Assembly (NCBI GenBank): GCA_013823325.1
Contig: PNLY01000042.1
Location: 1 to 45,390 of the forward strand
Reading direction: 5' to 3'
DNA length: 45,390 bases
From: Methylobacterium sp.
GTDB lineage: Bacteria > Pseudomonadota > Alphaproteobacteria > Rhizobiales > Beijerinckiaceae
The translations under genes and the position numbers were made by a program. The notes under the pieces are model-generated. The model saw only the letters and a program-made list of their open reading frames with translations, had not been told where the DNA came from and ran no database searches. Numbering within the stretch: the stretch's first letter is position 1; each line of letters opens with the position of its first letter. Positions 8,730 through 16,808 of the stretch are shown here, one piece after another.

Positions 8730-8870
8730 ATGCAACGTGGCGTGCTCGTCGGTATCACCGGGGACGGCCGCAATTTGCTCAAGATCCGTCCGCCCATGGT
8801 CTTTTCGAAGGGGAATGCCGACCAGCTGGTCGAGACTCTCCAGCAGACCTTGGCGGCAACCCCGCGATAG
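8730..8870 (+). pseudogene. C-terminal remnant of a class III (PLP) aminotransferase
   Basis: Forty-six codons ending in TAG. The segment RGVLVGITGDGRNLLKIRPP followed by MVFSKGNADQLVETLQQTL fits the C-terminal strand and helix of class III aminotransferases (consensus VLxIRPPLVFxxxxADxLVExL). The remaining 380 or so residues, including the PLP lysine, are missing. It abuts the permease remnant on the opposite strand, so the point near 8725-8730 is a deletion or rearrangement junction. Base composition is like that of the surroundings. Not expected to yield a functional protein. Confidence 0.75.
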
Positions 8871-8928
8871 CCGACAGGCCCTCATTCGCACGAGTCGATC
8901 AAACCGGAGGGACGAGTACCGACGCGGG

Positions 8929-8968
8929 TTGACAGCGCGCGCCGGAAATTGATTAACATGATAATTAG
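8929..8968 (+). promoter_or_regulatory. Promoter with candidate HpaR operator upstream of the FAH hydrolase gene
   Basis: TTGACA at 8929-8934 is followed, about 17 bases on, by ATTAACATGATAAT (8952-8965), which covers the -10 position. The same 14-mer with one change (T for A) recurs at 10831-10844 upstream of aapJ. It contains an inverted repeat ATTA-N6-TAAT and is strikingly AT-rich against the local GC. A MarR-family HpaR gene lies at 16809-17321, and such regulators bind AT-rich palindromes over the core promoter. Operator function is inferred. Confidence 0.6.
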
Positions 8969-9014
8969 ATGATGGGAGCGTAACGCTTCCGAGCTCCCGT
9001 TCGGCAGGCTCCGC

Positions 9015-9041
9015 GGGGCCGGGCAGCATATGCCCGGCCCC
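9015..9041 (+). other. Perfect 11-bp hairpin in the leader of the FAH hydrolase gene
   Basis: GGGGCCGGGCA (9015-9025) and TGCCCGGCCCC (9031-9041) flank a five-base loop. A weaker hairpin (GGGAGC at 8974-8979, GCTCCC at about 8993-8998) precedes it. No T-run follows, so it is not a standard terminator. It lies between the promoter at 8929 and the start codon at 9081, where it could attenuate or protect the transcript. An ATG at 9030 falls inside it and is unlikely to be used. Confidence 0.6.
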
Positions 9042-9080
9042 GCTGGCCCATCGTCTTCGTCATTCATGAGGAAGCGATCC

Positions 9081-9947
9081 TTGACCGCGAAATTCGTTAG
9101 TTTTGCCCATGGCGATGGGGCGCGTTACGGCCTTGTCGTCGATGGCGGCGTCGTCGACCTGTCCGCCCGCTACGGGGCGCAATGGCCGACGCTGCAGCAT
9201 GTCCTCGCCGATCGGGCTTTCGCGGCCCTGGCCGAAAAGGGCGGGGCGCTGGCACCCGATCTTTCGCTCGAAGGCCTCCGCTACGAGATTCCCTCGCTTG
9301 CGCCCGAGAAGATCATCTGCGTCGGCGTGAACTTCCCCGACCGCAATGCCGAGTACAAGGACGGGCAGGAGGCTCCGCCGAATCCGTCGCTGTTCCCGCG
9401 CTTCCTGCGCTCCTTCACGGCGCATGGGCAGCCGCTGGTCCGCCCGCCGGAGAGCGTGCAGCTCGACTATGAAGGCGAGATCGCGATCGTGATCGGCAAG
9501 GCGGGGCGCCGCATCGCCGAGCGCGATGCGCTCGATCACATCGCGGCGCTGACCCTCTCGAACGAGGGAACGATCCGCGACTGGGTGCGCCACGCCAAGT
9601 TCAACGTCACCCAGGGCAAGAACTTCGATCGCTCAGGCTCGCTGGGCCCCTGGCTGGTACCCTTCACCGGCGAAGCCCAGATCGGCGACATCGCGCTGGA
9701 AACGCGGGTCAATGGCGAGGTGCGCCAGAGCGACCGGACCAGCCGGATGATCTTCTCCTTCCGCAAGATCATCAGCTACATCTCGACCTTCACCACGCTC
9801 GTCCCCGGCGACATCCTGATCACCGGCACGCCGACCGGCGCCGGCGCCCGCTTCGATCCGCCGATCTGGCTGAAGCCCGGCGATGTCGTCGAGGTCGAGG
9901 CCGAGGGGATCGGCCTCTTGCGCAACACCATCGCCGACGAGGCCTGA
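9081..9947 (+). CDS. Fumarylacetoacetate hydrolase family protein (HpaG-like isomerase/decarboxylase or acylpyruvase)
   Basis: 288 residues with one FAH domain. TTG at 9081 is preferred: TGAGGAAG sits six bases upstream and the product then starts TAKFVSFAHGDGARYG, the normal FAH opening. An ATG at 9066 contains that ribosome site and has none of its own. Domain landmarks are KIICVGVNFPDRNAEYKDGQ, the metal ligands in DYEGEIAIVIGK, and TLVPGDILITGTPTGAG near residue 245. Next to hpaH, and with hpaF in the same cluster, the likely role is 5-oxo-pent-3-ene-1,2,5-tricarboxylate decarboxylase / 2-hydroxyhepta-2,4-dienedioate isomerase in homoprotocatechuate meta-cleavage. E. coli HpaG has two tandem FAH domains; this protein has one, so a related acylpyruvase activity is possible. 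Confidence 0.82.
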   Translation: MTAKFVSFAHGDGARYGLVVDGGVVDLSARYGAQWPTLQHVLADRAFAALAEKGGALAPDLSLEGLRYEIPSLAPEKIICVGVNFPDRNAEYKDGQEAPPNPSLFPRFLRSFTAHGQPLVRPPESVQLDYEGEIAIVIGKAGRRIAERDALDHIAALTLSNEGTIRDWVRHAKFNVTQGKNFDRSGSLGPWLVPFTGEAQIGDIALETRVNGEVRQSDRTSRMIFSFRKIISYISTFTTLVPGDILITGTPTGAGARFDPPIWLKPGDVVEVEAEGIGLLRNTIADEA

Positions 9948-9950
9948 ACG

Positions 9951-10754
9951 ATGCTGTCTTCGGACGAGATTTCTGCCGCCGCCCTCAGCCTCGACGAAGC
10001 CGAGCGGACCCGCCGGCAGACCGGGCTGATGTCGCTGCGCTTTCCGCAGATGACGATGGACGACGCCTATGCGATCCAGGGCGCCTGGGTCGAGCGCAAG
10101 CGTGCCGCCGGCCGCCGCGTCATCGGCTGGAAGATCGGCCTGACGTCGAAGGCCATGCAGTATGCGCTGAACATCGACACGCCCGATTCCGGCGTGCTGC
10201 TCGACGACATGCGTTTCGAGGACGGTTGCCGCATCCCGAAGGAGCGCTTCATCCAGCCGCGCATCGAGGCCGAGATCGCCTTCGTGATGAAGGCCGGCCT
10301 GGCAGGGCCGGATGTCACCGTCTTCGACGTGCTGAACGCAACCGACTATGTCGTGCCGGCACTGGAGATCCTCGACACCCGCATCCTGCGCGTCGATCCG
10401 CAGACGAAGCAGGCCCGCACCATCGTCGACACCATCTCCGACAACGCCGCCAATGCCGGGATCGTCACCGGCGGGCGGGCGCTGCGTCCGGACCAGGTCG
10501 ATCTGCGCTGGGTCGGCGCGATCGTCTCGCGCAATGGCGAGGTCGAGGAGACCGGCCTCGGCGCAGGCGTGCTCAACCATCCGGCGCGCGGCATCGCCTG
10601 GCTGGCGAACCGGCTCGCAAGCTATGGCGGACGGATCGAGGCGGGGCAGATCGTGCTCGCCGGCTCCTTCATCCGCCCGGTCGAGGCCCGGCACGGCGAT
10701 ACCATCATCGGCGATTACGGGCCACTCGGGACGGTGAGCTGCTTCTTCGAATGA
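9951..10754 (+). CDS. hpaH: 2-oxo-hept-4-ene-1,7-dioate hydratase
   Basis: 267 residues, the usual hydratase length. Recognisable blocks are GWKIGLTSKAMQYALNIDTP near residue 60, then SGVLLDDM and RIEAEIAFVMK, which supplies metal-binding Glu residues. NATDYVVPALEILDTRI and TIVDTISDNAANAGIVTGGR are close to HpaH/HpcG rather than to the shorter MhpD/XylJ hydratases. It adds water to 2-oxo-hept-4-ene-dioate before aldolase cleavage. It starts three bases after the preceding FAH gene ends, so they are cotranscribed. The HpaI aldolase that should follow is absent from the window. Confidence 0.9.
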   Translation: MLSSDEISAAALSLDEAERTRRQTGLMSLRFPQMTMDDAYAIQGAWVERKRAAGRRVIGWKIGLTSKAMQYALNIDTPDSGVLLDDMRFEDGCRIPKERFIQPRIEAEIAFVMKAGLAGPDVTVFDVLNATDYVVPALEILDTRILRVDPQTKQARTIVDTISDNAANAGIVTGGRALRPDQVDLRWVGAIVSRNGEVEETGLGAGVLNHPARGIAWLANRLASYGGRIEAGQIVLAGSFIRPVEARHGDTIIGDYGPLGTVSCFFE

Positions 10755-10826
10755 CGCACCCGGGCGGGCGACGTTTCGGCCTGTCGCCCGAGGCGCGACC
10801 TAGTGTCCCGCCACCGCTCAACGTCA

Positions 10827-10854
10827 GATAATTAACTTGATAATTAACATGTTA
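10827..10854 (+). promoter_or_regulatory. Second candidate HpaR operator, upstream of aapJ
   Basis: GATAATTAAC occurs twice, at 10827-10836 and 10839-10848, twelve bases apart, and is followed by the perfect palindrome TAACATGTTA (10845-10854). The block contains ATTAACTTGATAAT (10831-10844), one mismatch from the motif at 8952-8965. It lies 70-100 bases before the aapJ start, with no other AT-rich element nearby. Shared motifs imply that the ring-fission genes and the transporter operon are controlled together, most simply by HpaR (16809). Confidence 0.6.
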
Positions 10855-10923
10855 CGTGTTGTCTCGCCGGCAGCGGGTGCAGCGTTACGCGCCCGTCTCG
10901 CGACAGACATTGGGGAGGGCTGA

Positions 10924-11961
10924 ATGCTCGGATATTTGCGCAAGACAGGGGCGCTCGCCGCGGGCTGCCTGATGCTCGCCGCAACGGCGGCCTCGGCCGA
11001 AAGCGGGGCGACCCAGAAGACGATCGCCGGGCGCGGCGCCCTCAATTGCGGCGTCTCCAGCGGCGTCCAGACCGGCATGAGCACGCTCGACAGCAACGCC
11101 AAATGGTCGGGCTTCGAGGTCGACTTCTGCCGTGCGGTCGCGGCGGCGACCCTCGGCGACGCCGACAAGATCAAGTTCGTGCCGCTCGAGATCAAGACGG
11201 CCTTCGCGATGCTGCAATCGGGCGGCATCGACCTGCTCGCCCGCACCGCGACGCACACCTTCATCCGCGACATCGAGCTCAACGTCGAATGGCCGGGCGT
11301 CTATCTCTATGACAGCCAGGGCTTCCTGGCGAAGAAGTCGCTGGGGGTGAAGAGCGCCAAGGAGCTCGAAGGCGCCTCGATCTGCGTCTCGGCCGGCTCG
11401 AACTATGAGCTCAACCTCGCCGACTTCTTCCGCAAGAACAGCATGAAGTTCACGCCGGTCGCGGCGAACACCCGGGACCAGAACGAGAAGAACCTCGCCT
11501 CGGGCCGCTGCGACGTCTACGCCAACGTGCTGAGCGCGCTCGCCGGCGCGGTCTCGAAGCTCGGCAAGCCCGACGATTGGGTCGTGCTGCCGGAATTGAT
11601 CTCGATGGAGCCGATCGGCCCCGTCGTGCGCAAGGACGACAGCCGCTTCCGCGACGTCGTCGCCTGGACGCTGAACGCCCTGATTGCCGCCGAGGAACTC
11701 GGCATCACCCAGGCCAATGTCGAGCAGATGAAGGCGAGCTCGACCTCGCCGGAAGTCCAGCGCCTGCTCGGCGTGACCGGCGAATTCGGCGCCAAGCTCG
11801 GCCTCGACAATGCCTGGGCCCTCAACGCGATCAAGGCCGTCGGCAATTATGGCGAGATGTTCGAGCGCAATCTCGGCGCCAAGAGCCCGATCAAGCTCGA
11901 GCGCGGCCTGAACAATCTCTGGAACAACAAGGGCCTGATGTCCGCGCCGCTGCTGCGCTGA
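10924..11961 (+). CDS. aapJ: General L-amino acid ABC transporter, periplasmic binding protein
   Basis: 345 residues. Signal peptide MLGYLRKTGALAAGCLMLAA is cleaved near ASA-E. The mature protein starts TIAGRGALNCGVSSGVQTGM with FEVDFCRAVAAATLGDADKI a little later, characteristic of AapJ/BztA within SBP family 3. TRDQNEKNLASGRCDVYAN and NAIKAVGNYGEMFERNLG are further AapJ signatures. GGGGAGG lies just upstream of the ATG. It is followed by a hairpin (11974-11998) and then aapQMP. AapJ usually binds a broad range of L-amino acids; its placement among hpa genes and behind a shared operator suggests an aromatic or amino-conjugated ligand here, which is inference. Confidence 0.93.
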   Translation: MLGYLRKTGALAAGCLMLAATAASAESGATQKTIAGRGALNCGVSSGVQTGMSTLDSNAKWSGFEVDFCRAVAAATLGDADKIKFVPLEIKTAFAMLQSGGIDLLARTATHTFIRDIELNVEWPGVYLYDSQGFLAKKSLGVKSAKELEGASICVSAGSNYELNLADFFRKNSMKFTPVAANTRDQNEKNLASGRCDVYANVLSALAGAVSKLGKPDDWVVLPELISMEPIGPVVRKDDSRFRDVVAWTLNALIAAEELGITQANVEQMKASSTSPEVQRLLGVTGEFGAKLGLDNAWALNAIKAVGNYGEMFERNLGAKSPIKLERGLNNLWNNKGLMSAPLLR

Positions 11962-11973
11962 GACAGGGCAGTC

Positions 11974-11998
11974 GAGGCCGGCGCACGGCGCCGGCCTC
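11974..11998 (+). other. Intercistronic hairpin between aapJ and aapQ
   Basis: GAGGCCGGCGC (11974-11984) and GCGCCGGCCTC (11988-11998) form an 11-bp stem with a three-base loop, starting 13 bases after the aapJ stop. No T-run follows. Such stems after binding-protein genes typically cause partial termination or protect upstream mRNA, keeping AapJ in excess over the permeases. Confidence 0.7.
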
Positions 11999-12029
11999 CC
12001 ATTCCCCCTAGCGATCGACGCTACGACCG

Positions 12030-13214
12030 ATGACCGTGACACCTGCCGTCTCCCTGCCGACCAGACGCCCGCTCTTCAGACGCCGGCGCCTGCTGGGCTG
12101 GCTCTACCAGGGCCTTCTGGTCGTGGCGCTCGCCGCCCTGGCCTATGTCGCAATCGGGAACCTGCAGGACAATCTCGCGGCGCGCGGCCTCAAGCTCGGC
12201 TTCGATTTCCTCTGGCGGGAAGCCGGCTTCGAGATCGCCTTCCACCTCATTCCCTACACGGCCAGCGACAATTATTGGCGGGTCTTCCTGATCGGGATCA
12301 CCAACACCTTGCTGGTCACGGTGCTGGCGATCCTGTTCTCGACCGTGCTCGGCTTCGGCGTCGGCATCGCCCAGCTCTCCGGCAATTGGGCGATGTCCCG
12401 CGCGGCGCGGATCTATGTCGAGATCGTGCGCAACCTGCCGCAGCTGCTGCATATCCTGATCCTCTACAATGTCGCCTTGCGGGCGCTGCCGGCGCCGCGC
12501 GCGGCCGTGAACCTCGGCGATGCCGTCTATCTCTCCAATCGCGGCATCCTCGTCCCGGCCTTGACCACCGACCGTCCCGGCCTGCTCGCCATCGCGATCC
12601 TCGTCGCCGTGATCGCGGCGCTCGCGCTCTTCCGCAGCCTGACGGCCTATGCCGAGCGCAGCGGCCGCAGCGTCAATGCCTGGCTGCCCTCGCTCGCCGT
12701 CCTCGTGCTGCTGCCTGCGCTGACTGTGGGCCTGAGTGGCGCCCAGCTCGGGGTCTCGCTGCCGCAGCTCAAGGGCTTCAACTTCGCCGGTGGCTGGGTG
12801 CTGGTGCCGGAATTGTCGGCGCTGGTGATCGCCATGGCGATCTACAACGCCGCCTTCATCGGCGAGCTCGTCCGCGCCAGCATCGAATCCGTCAACAAGG
12901 GCCAGCGCGAGGCCGCCGCTGCGATCGGCTTCGGCTGGTGGCAGACGCTGCGCTTCATCGTCATCCCGCAGGCGACGCGGGTGCTTCTGCCGCCGCTGTC
13001 GAACCAGTATCTCAACATCCTCAAGGGCTCCTCGCTCGCGGTCGCGATCGGTTACCCGGACCTCGTCGGCGTCTTCACCGGGATCAGCATCAACCAGACC
13101 GGGCGGGCGATCGAGATCGTGACCATGACCATGGCGGTCTATCTCGCGATCAGCCTGCTGATCGGCGCGCTGATCAACCTGTTCAACCACATGACCCGGA
13201 TCGTCGAGCGGTGA
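12030..13214 (+). CDS. aapQ: General L-amino acid ABC transporter permease
   Basis: 394 residues with several membrane helices and the long insert typical of AapQ/BztB. Conserved stretches are LGFDFLWREAGFEIAFHLIP and YWRVFLIGITNTLLVTVLAI at the N-terminal side. The cytoplasmic loop ESVNKGQREAAAAIGFGWWQ is followed by VIPQATRVLLPPLSNQYLNI and LKGSSLAVAIGYPDL, the ATPase-contact region. It overlaps aapM by four bases (GTGA). The start codon ATG at 12030 has no strong ribosome site, but the first residues fit the family. Confidence 0.93.
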   Translation: MTVTPAVSLPTRRPLFRRRRLLGWLYQGLLVVALAALAYVAIGNLQDNLAARGLKLGFDFLWREAGFEIAFHLIPYTASDNYWRVFLIGITNTLLVTVLAILFSTVLGFGVGIAQLSGNWAMSRAARIYVEIVRNLPQLLHILILYNVALRALPAPRAAVNLGDAVYLSNRGILVPALTTDRPGLLAIAILVAVIAALALFRSLTAYAERSGRSVNAWLPSLAVLVLLPALTVGLSGAQLGVSLPQLKGFNFAGGWVLVPELSALVIAMAIYNAAFIGELVRASIESVNKGQREAAAAIGFGWWQTLRFIVIPQATRVLLPPLSNQYLNILKGSSLAVAIGYPDLVGVFTGISINQTGRAIEIVTMTMAVYLAISLLIGALINLFNHMTRIVER

Positions 13215-14329
13215 CGGACGCAGCCACCCTTCCGGCCGGGCGTGCGCGGCCTTCGTCAGCGAGCCCGAATGCCCCGCTCGGCCGTATCGTATCCTGGCTG
13301 CGGCGGCGCATCTTCGCCTCCTGGCGCGATGCTGCGCTGTCGTTCGCCGTGGCGGCGGTGCTCGGCGGCATCGCCTGGGCGATCGTACCCTGGGCCCTGT
13401 TCGACGCGACCTGGTCCGGCGCCAGCCGCGCCGACTGCACCGGCACGGGAGCGTGCTGGGCCTTCGTCACGGCCAAGGCCTCGCAATTCGTCTACGGCTT
13501 CTATCCGCCGGCGGAGCGCTGGCGGGCCAATATCGCCTTCGCGCTGCTGGTCGTCGGCCTGATCTGGCTGATGGTGCCGCGCCTCCCGGGCAAGCGTCAT
13601 GCCGCCCTCTTCATGATGGTCGTGCTGCCCGTGGCGACGTTCCTGCTGCTGCATGGCGGCTTCGGTGGCCTTGCGGTCGTTCCGAGCGACCAGTGGGGCG
13701 GGCTGCTGCTGACCATGATCCTCGCGGTTTCCGGCATCACCTTCTCGCTGCCTTTCGGCGTGCTCTTCGCGCTAGGCCGGCGCAGCCGGATGCCGCTGAT
13801 CCGCTGGTTCTGCATCGGCTTCATCGAATTCTGCCGCGGCGTGCCGTTCCTGACCGTATTGTTCATGGCGATCGTGATGCTGCCCTTCTTCCTGCCCTCG
13901 GGCACGAAGCCCGACCCGCTCGCGCTCGCAGTCGTCGGCATCATCTTCTATGAGGCCGCCTATATGGCCGAGGTGGTGCGCGGCGGCCTGCAGGCGCTGC
14001 CGAAGGGCCAGTACGAGGCGGCGATGGCGATCGGCTTCGGCTATTGGCGCACCATGCTGCACATCATCCTGCCGCAGGCGGTCCGCAAGGTCGTGCCCGG
14101 CGTGGTGAACACCACGATCTCGCTGCTGAAGAACACCACGCTCGTCATGGTGGTCGGGCTGTTCGACCTGCTCAACATCGTCTCGGCCGGCGTCTCCGAC
14201 CCGCTCTGGGCGGGCTCCCAGGCCGAGGGCTACTTCATCGTCGGCCTGGTCTTCTGGCTGATGAGCTTCGGCCTGTCCTGCTACAGCCGCGCCATCGAGG
14301 CCGGCTTCGCGCGCGCCGAGCGCTCCTGA
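13211..14329 (+). CDS. aapM: General L-amino acid ABC transporter permease
   Basis: 372 residues, starting at a GTG that overlaps the aapQ stop, so translation is probably coupled. The N-terminus is hydrophilic and proline-rich; membrane helices begin near residue 38 ([20 protein letters not shown]). Family-specific parts are [20 protein letters not shown] and [19 protein letters not shown], then [20 protein letters not shown]. The EAA loop reads [20 protein letters not shown]. Forms the membrane channel with AapQ. Confidence 0.93.
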   Translation: MTDAATLPAGRARPSSASPNAPLGRIVSWLRRRIFASWRDAALSFAVAAVLGGIAWAIVPWALFDATWSGASRADCTGTGACWAFVTAKASQFVYGFYPPAERWRANIAFALLVVGLIWLMVPRLPGKRHAALFMMVVLPVATFLLLHGGFGGLAVVPSDQWGGLLLTMILAVSGITFSLPFGVLFALGRRSRMPLIRWFCIGFIEFCRGVPFLTVLFMAIVMLPFFLPSGTKPDPLALAVVGIIFYEAAYMAEVVRGGLQALPKGQYEAAMAIGFGYWRTMLHIILPQAVRKVVPGVVNTTISLLKNTTLVMVVGLFDLLNIVSAGVSDPLWAGSQAEGYFIVGLVFWLMSFGLSCYSRAIEAGFARAERS

Positions 14330-14349
14330 ACGCACCGGGTCATCACGCC

Positions 14350-15087
14350 ATGGAAAACCCTCTCATCCGGCTCGCCGGCGTCAACAAATGGTACTCGCAG
14401 TTCCATGTCCTCCGGGACATCGACCTCGAGGTCAAGCCGGGCGAGCGCATCGTCGTCTGCGGGCCCTCGGGCTCGGGCAAATCGACGATGATCCGCTGCA
14501 TCAACGGCCTCGAAGCCTATGAGCAGGGCCTGATCACCGTCGCGGGCGAGCCTGTCGCGCAGGACGACGACAGGATCGAGGCGATCCGCCAGCGCGTTGG
14601 CATGGTCTTCCAGAACTTCAACCTGTTCCCGCATCTGTCGATCCTCGACAATTTGACGCTCGGCCCGATCAAGCTGAAGCGCGTGCCGCGTGTCGCCGCA
14701 GAGGCGCGCGCCATGGAATTGCTGGAGCGCGTCCATATCGGGCACCAGGCCCGCAAGTTCCCCAACCAGCTCTCCGGCGGCCAGCAGCAGCGCGTCGCGA
14801 TCGCCCGCGCTCTGGCGATGGAGCCGCAGGTGATGCTGTTCGACGAGCCGACTTCGGCGCTCGACCCGGAAATGGTCAAGGAGGTGCTCGACGTGATGAT
14901 CGAGCTCGCCGGCACCGGCATGACGATGATCTGCGTCACCCATGAGATGGGCTTCGCCCGCGCCGTGGCCGACCGCGTCGTCTTCATGGCCGATGGCGCG
15001 ATCGCCGAGATCGGCACGCCCGACAGCTTCTTCGAGGCGCCGCGCACCGAGCGCGCCCGCCAGTTCATCCAGCAGGTCATCCACTGA
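14350..15087 (+). CDS. aapP: General L-amino acid ABC transporter ATPase
   Basis: 245 residues. Walker A is GPSGSGKST (38-46), Q-loop [11 protein letters not shown], signature [15 protein letters not shown], Walker [13 protein letters not shown] and switch histidine in [10 protein letters not shown]. This is the complete GlnQ/AapP set with no substitutions. It begins 20 bases after aapM ends and closes the four-gene transporter. Cytoplasmic side of the inner membrane. Confidence 0.94.
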   Translation: MENPLIRLAGVNKWYSQFHVLRDIDLEVKPGERIVVCGPSGSGKSTMIRCINGLEAYEQGLITVAGEPVAQDDDRIEAIRQRVGMVFQNFNLFPHLSILDNLTLGPIKLKRVPRVAAEARAMELLERVHIGHQARKFPNQLSGGQQQRVAIARALAMEPQVMLFDEPTSALDPEMVKEVLDVMIELAGTGMTMICVTHEMGFARAVADRVVFMADGAIAEIGTPDSFFEAPRTERARQFIQQVIH

Positions 15088-15157
15088 CCGGCGCCATGCC
15101 GGCCAAGCCAACTCTGCAAGTCAATTCTGCAAGCCCAGCCTCCCGGAGCTTCCTCCC

Positions 15158-16318
15158 GTGACGACGTCGCCCGCCAGCCCTTATCCCTATCGCCTGCGCC
15201 TGCCTGGCCCGATCTCGATTCCCGAGCGCATCCGCCAGGCGACGGCCCGCCCGATCATCAACCATCGCGGCCCCGAGATGCGCGTGCTCCTCGAGGAGAT
15301 CCAGCGCCTGATCCAGCCGCTGTTCGGCACGACGGCGCCGGTGCTGACGTTCGGCGCCTCCGGAACCGGCGTGATGGAGGCGAGCCTCGTCAACGTGCTC
15401 GCTCCCGGCGAGAAGGTGCTGGCGCTGGCGCATGGCCAGTTCGGCGACCGCTATGCCCAGATCGCCCGCGCGCTCGGCGCCGAGGTCGACGTCATCGAAA
15501 GCGAATGGGGCTGGGCGCCCGATCCGGCGGTGGTCGCGGCCAAGCTGGAGACCGCGAACTACCGCGCGGTGATCACCGTCCACAATGAGAGCTCGACCGG
15601 CGCGGTGACGGACCTTGCCGCGATCGGCGCGCTGTTGCGCGACCGCGAGACGCTCTTCCTCGTCGATTCCGTCAGCGGGCTTGCCGGGATGGAGCTGCTG
15701 CAGGACGAATGGGGCGTCGACATCATCGTCACCGGCTCGCAGAAGGCGCTGATGTGCCCGCCGGGCCTCGGCTTCGCCAGCGTCAGCGACAAGGCCCGCA
15801 AGGTGATCGAGCGCGATGACCGCTGCCCGCGCTTCTATCTCGACATGCGCAAGGCGCTCGCCACCGTCGACAAGCACGAGACGGCGTTCACCTGCCCGGT
15901 CTCGCTGCTGTTCGGCATGCAGGAAGCCTTGCGGGCGATCCATGAGGAGGGGCTGGGCCAGGTCTTCGCCCGCCACAAGCGGCTCTCGGACGCGCTGCGC
16001 GCCGGCTGCGTCGCTCTCGGCCTGCCGGCCTTCGGCGATCCCGCCGCCGCCTCGCGCACCGTCGTCGTCGCTTCCGTGCCGGAGCCGCTCACCGGCGGAG
16101 CGATCGTCAAGCACATGTACGAGACCTACAACACCGTCATCGCCGGCGCCCGCAACAAGCTGAGCGGCCGGGTCGTCCGGATCGGCACGATGGGACAGAT
16201 CAGCGAGGCCGACATCCTGACCGACCTGCACTATCTCGAACTGAGCCTGACGGCCCTCGGCCACAAGGTTCCGTCTCCCGGCTGCGGCGTCACCGCCGCC
16301 ATCGCCTCCCTGCGCTGA
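15158..16318 (+). CDS. Class V PLP-dependent aminotransferase (alanine-glyoxylate aminotransferase-like)
   Basis: 386 residues. GTG at 15158 is chosen because GGAG lies nine bases upstream and because the protein then starts just before YRLRLPGPISIPERI, the usual opening. Motifs: HRGPEMRVLLEEIQ, the phosphate-binding turn FGASGTGVMEASL, the aspartate in LFLVDSVSGLAGME, and the PLP lysine K196 in TGSQKALMCPPG. The C-terminal VVRIGTMGQ is typical of the AGT/PucG/PhnW group. It lies between aapP and hpaF in one operon, so it may deaminate the imported amino compound or recycle glyoxylate/pyruvate. The specific substrate cannot be read from sequence; serine-glyoxylate and ureidoglycine-glyoxylate transaminases are alternatives. 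Confidence 0.85.
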   Translation: MTTSPASPYPYRLRLPGPISIPERIRQATARPIINHRGPEMRVLLEEIQRLIQPLFGTTAPVLTFGASGTGVMEASLVNVLAPGEKVLALAHGQFGDRYAQIARALGAEVDVIESEWGWAPDPAVVAAKLETANYRAVITVHNESSTGAVTDLAAIGALLRDRETLFLVDSVSGLAGMELLQDEWGVDIIVTGSQKALMCPPGLGFASVSDKARKVIERDDRCPRFYLDMRKALATVDKHETAFTCPVSLLFGMQEALRAIHEEGLGQVFARHKRLSDALRAGCVALGLPAFGDPAAASRTVVVASVPEPLTGGAIVKHMYETYNTVIAGARNKLSGRVVRIGTMGQISEADILTDLHYLELSLTALGHKVPSPGCGVTAAIASLR

Positions 16319-16337
16319 AGACCACGGAAACGCCGCC

Positions 16338-16751
16338 ATGCCTCACATCTGGGTCGAATATTCCAGCAATCTCGAAGCCAGCGTCGATATCCCCGTCCTG
16401 CTGAAGACGGTACAGGACGCGTTCATCGGCGACGGGACGGTGTTCCCTTTCGCCGGAGCCCGCACCCGCGGCGTTCCCGTCGCCAACTACCTGATCGTCG
16501 ACGGCCATCCAGACAACGCCTTCGTGCATGTGCTGCTGCGCATCGCCAAGGGCCGCTCGGAGGACGAGAAGACGGCGGGTGCAAGCCGCGTCTTCGAGGC
16601 GGCGAAAGCCCTCCTCGCGCCGATCATCGCAGCCCGTCCGTTCGGCCTGTCGGTGCAGATGGAAGAAGCCGACGAGGCGCTGAACTTCAAGACCAGCAAT
16701 TATCGCGAATACCTGAAGCGGCGCGGCATTCCGGAGAAGGTGGTAGCCTGA
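16338..16751 (+). CDS. hpaF: 5-carboxymethyl-2-hydroxymuconate delta-isomerase
   Basis: 137 residues, close to the usual length of about 126. The N-terminus MPHIWVEYSSNLE is the CHMI signature; after methionine removal Pro1 acts as catalytic base, as in the tautomerase superfamily. Further along are FPFAGARTRGVPVANYLI and FVHVLLRIAKGRSEDEK, both typical. It isomerises 5-carboxymethyl-2-hydroxymuconate in the homoprotocatechuate pathway. It lies 19 bases after the aminotransferase gene and 57 before hpaR. This gene and hpaH are the strongest evidence for the pathway. Confidence 0.92.
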   Translation: MPHIWVEYSSNLEASVDIPVLLKTVQDAFIGDGTVFPFAGARTRGVPVANYLIVDGHPDNAFVHVLLRIAKGRSEDEKTAGASRVFEAAKALLAPIIAARPFGLSVQMEEADEALNFKTSNYREYLKRRGIPEKVVA

Positions 16752-16808
16752 GGCAGGAGCGGCGCCGCCGCGATGTCGGGCTCGCGCCGCTTCGGTTCGG
16801 GAGTTTCC

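Noticed and set aside
9030..9080. Upstream ATG starts for the FAH gene at 9030 and 9066
   Set aside because: 9030 lies in the loop of a strong hairpin, and 9066 contains the ribosome site that serves TTG at 9081.
11974..11998. Intrinsic terminator after aapJ
   Set aside because: The stem lacks a T-run and aapQMP continue in the same direction, so it is listed as an intercistronic hairpin.
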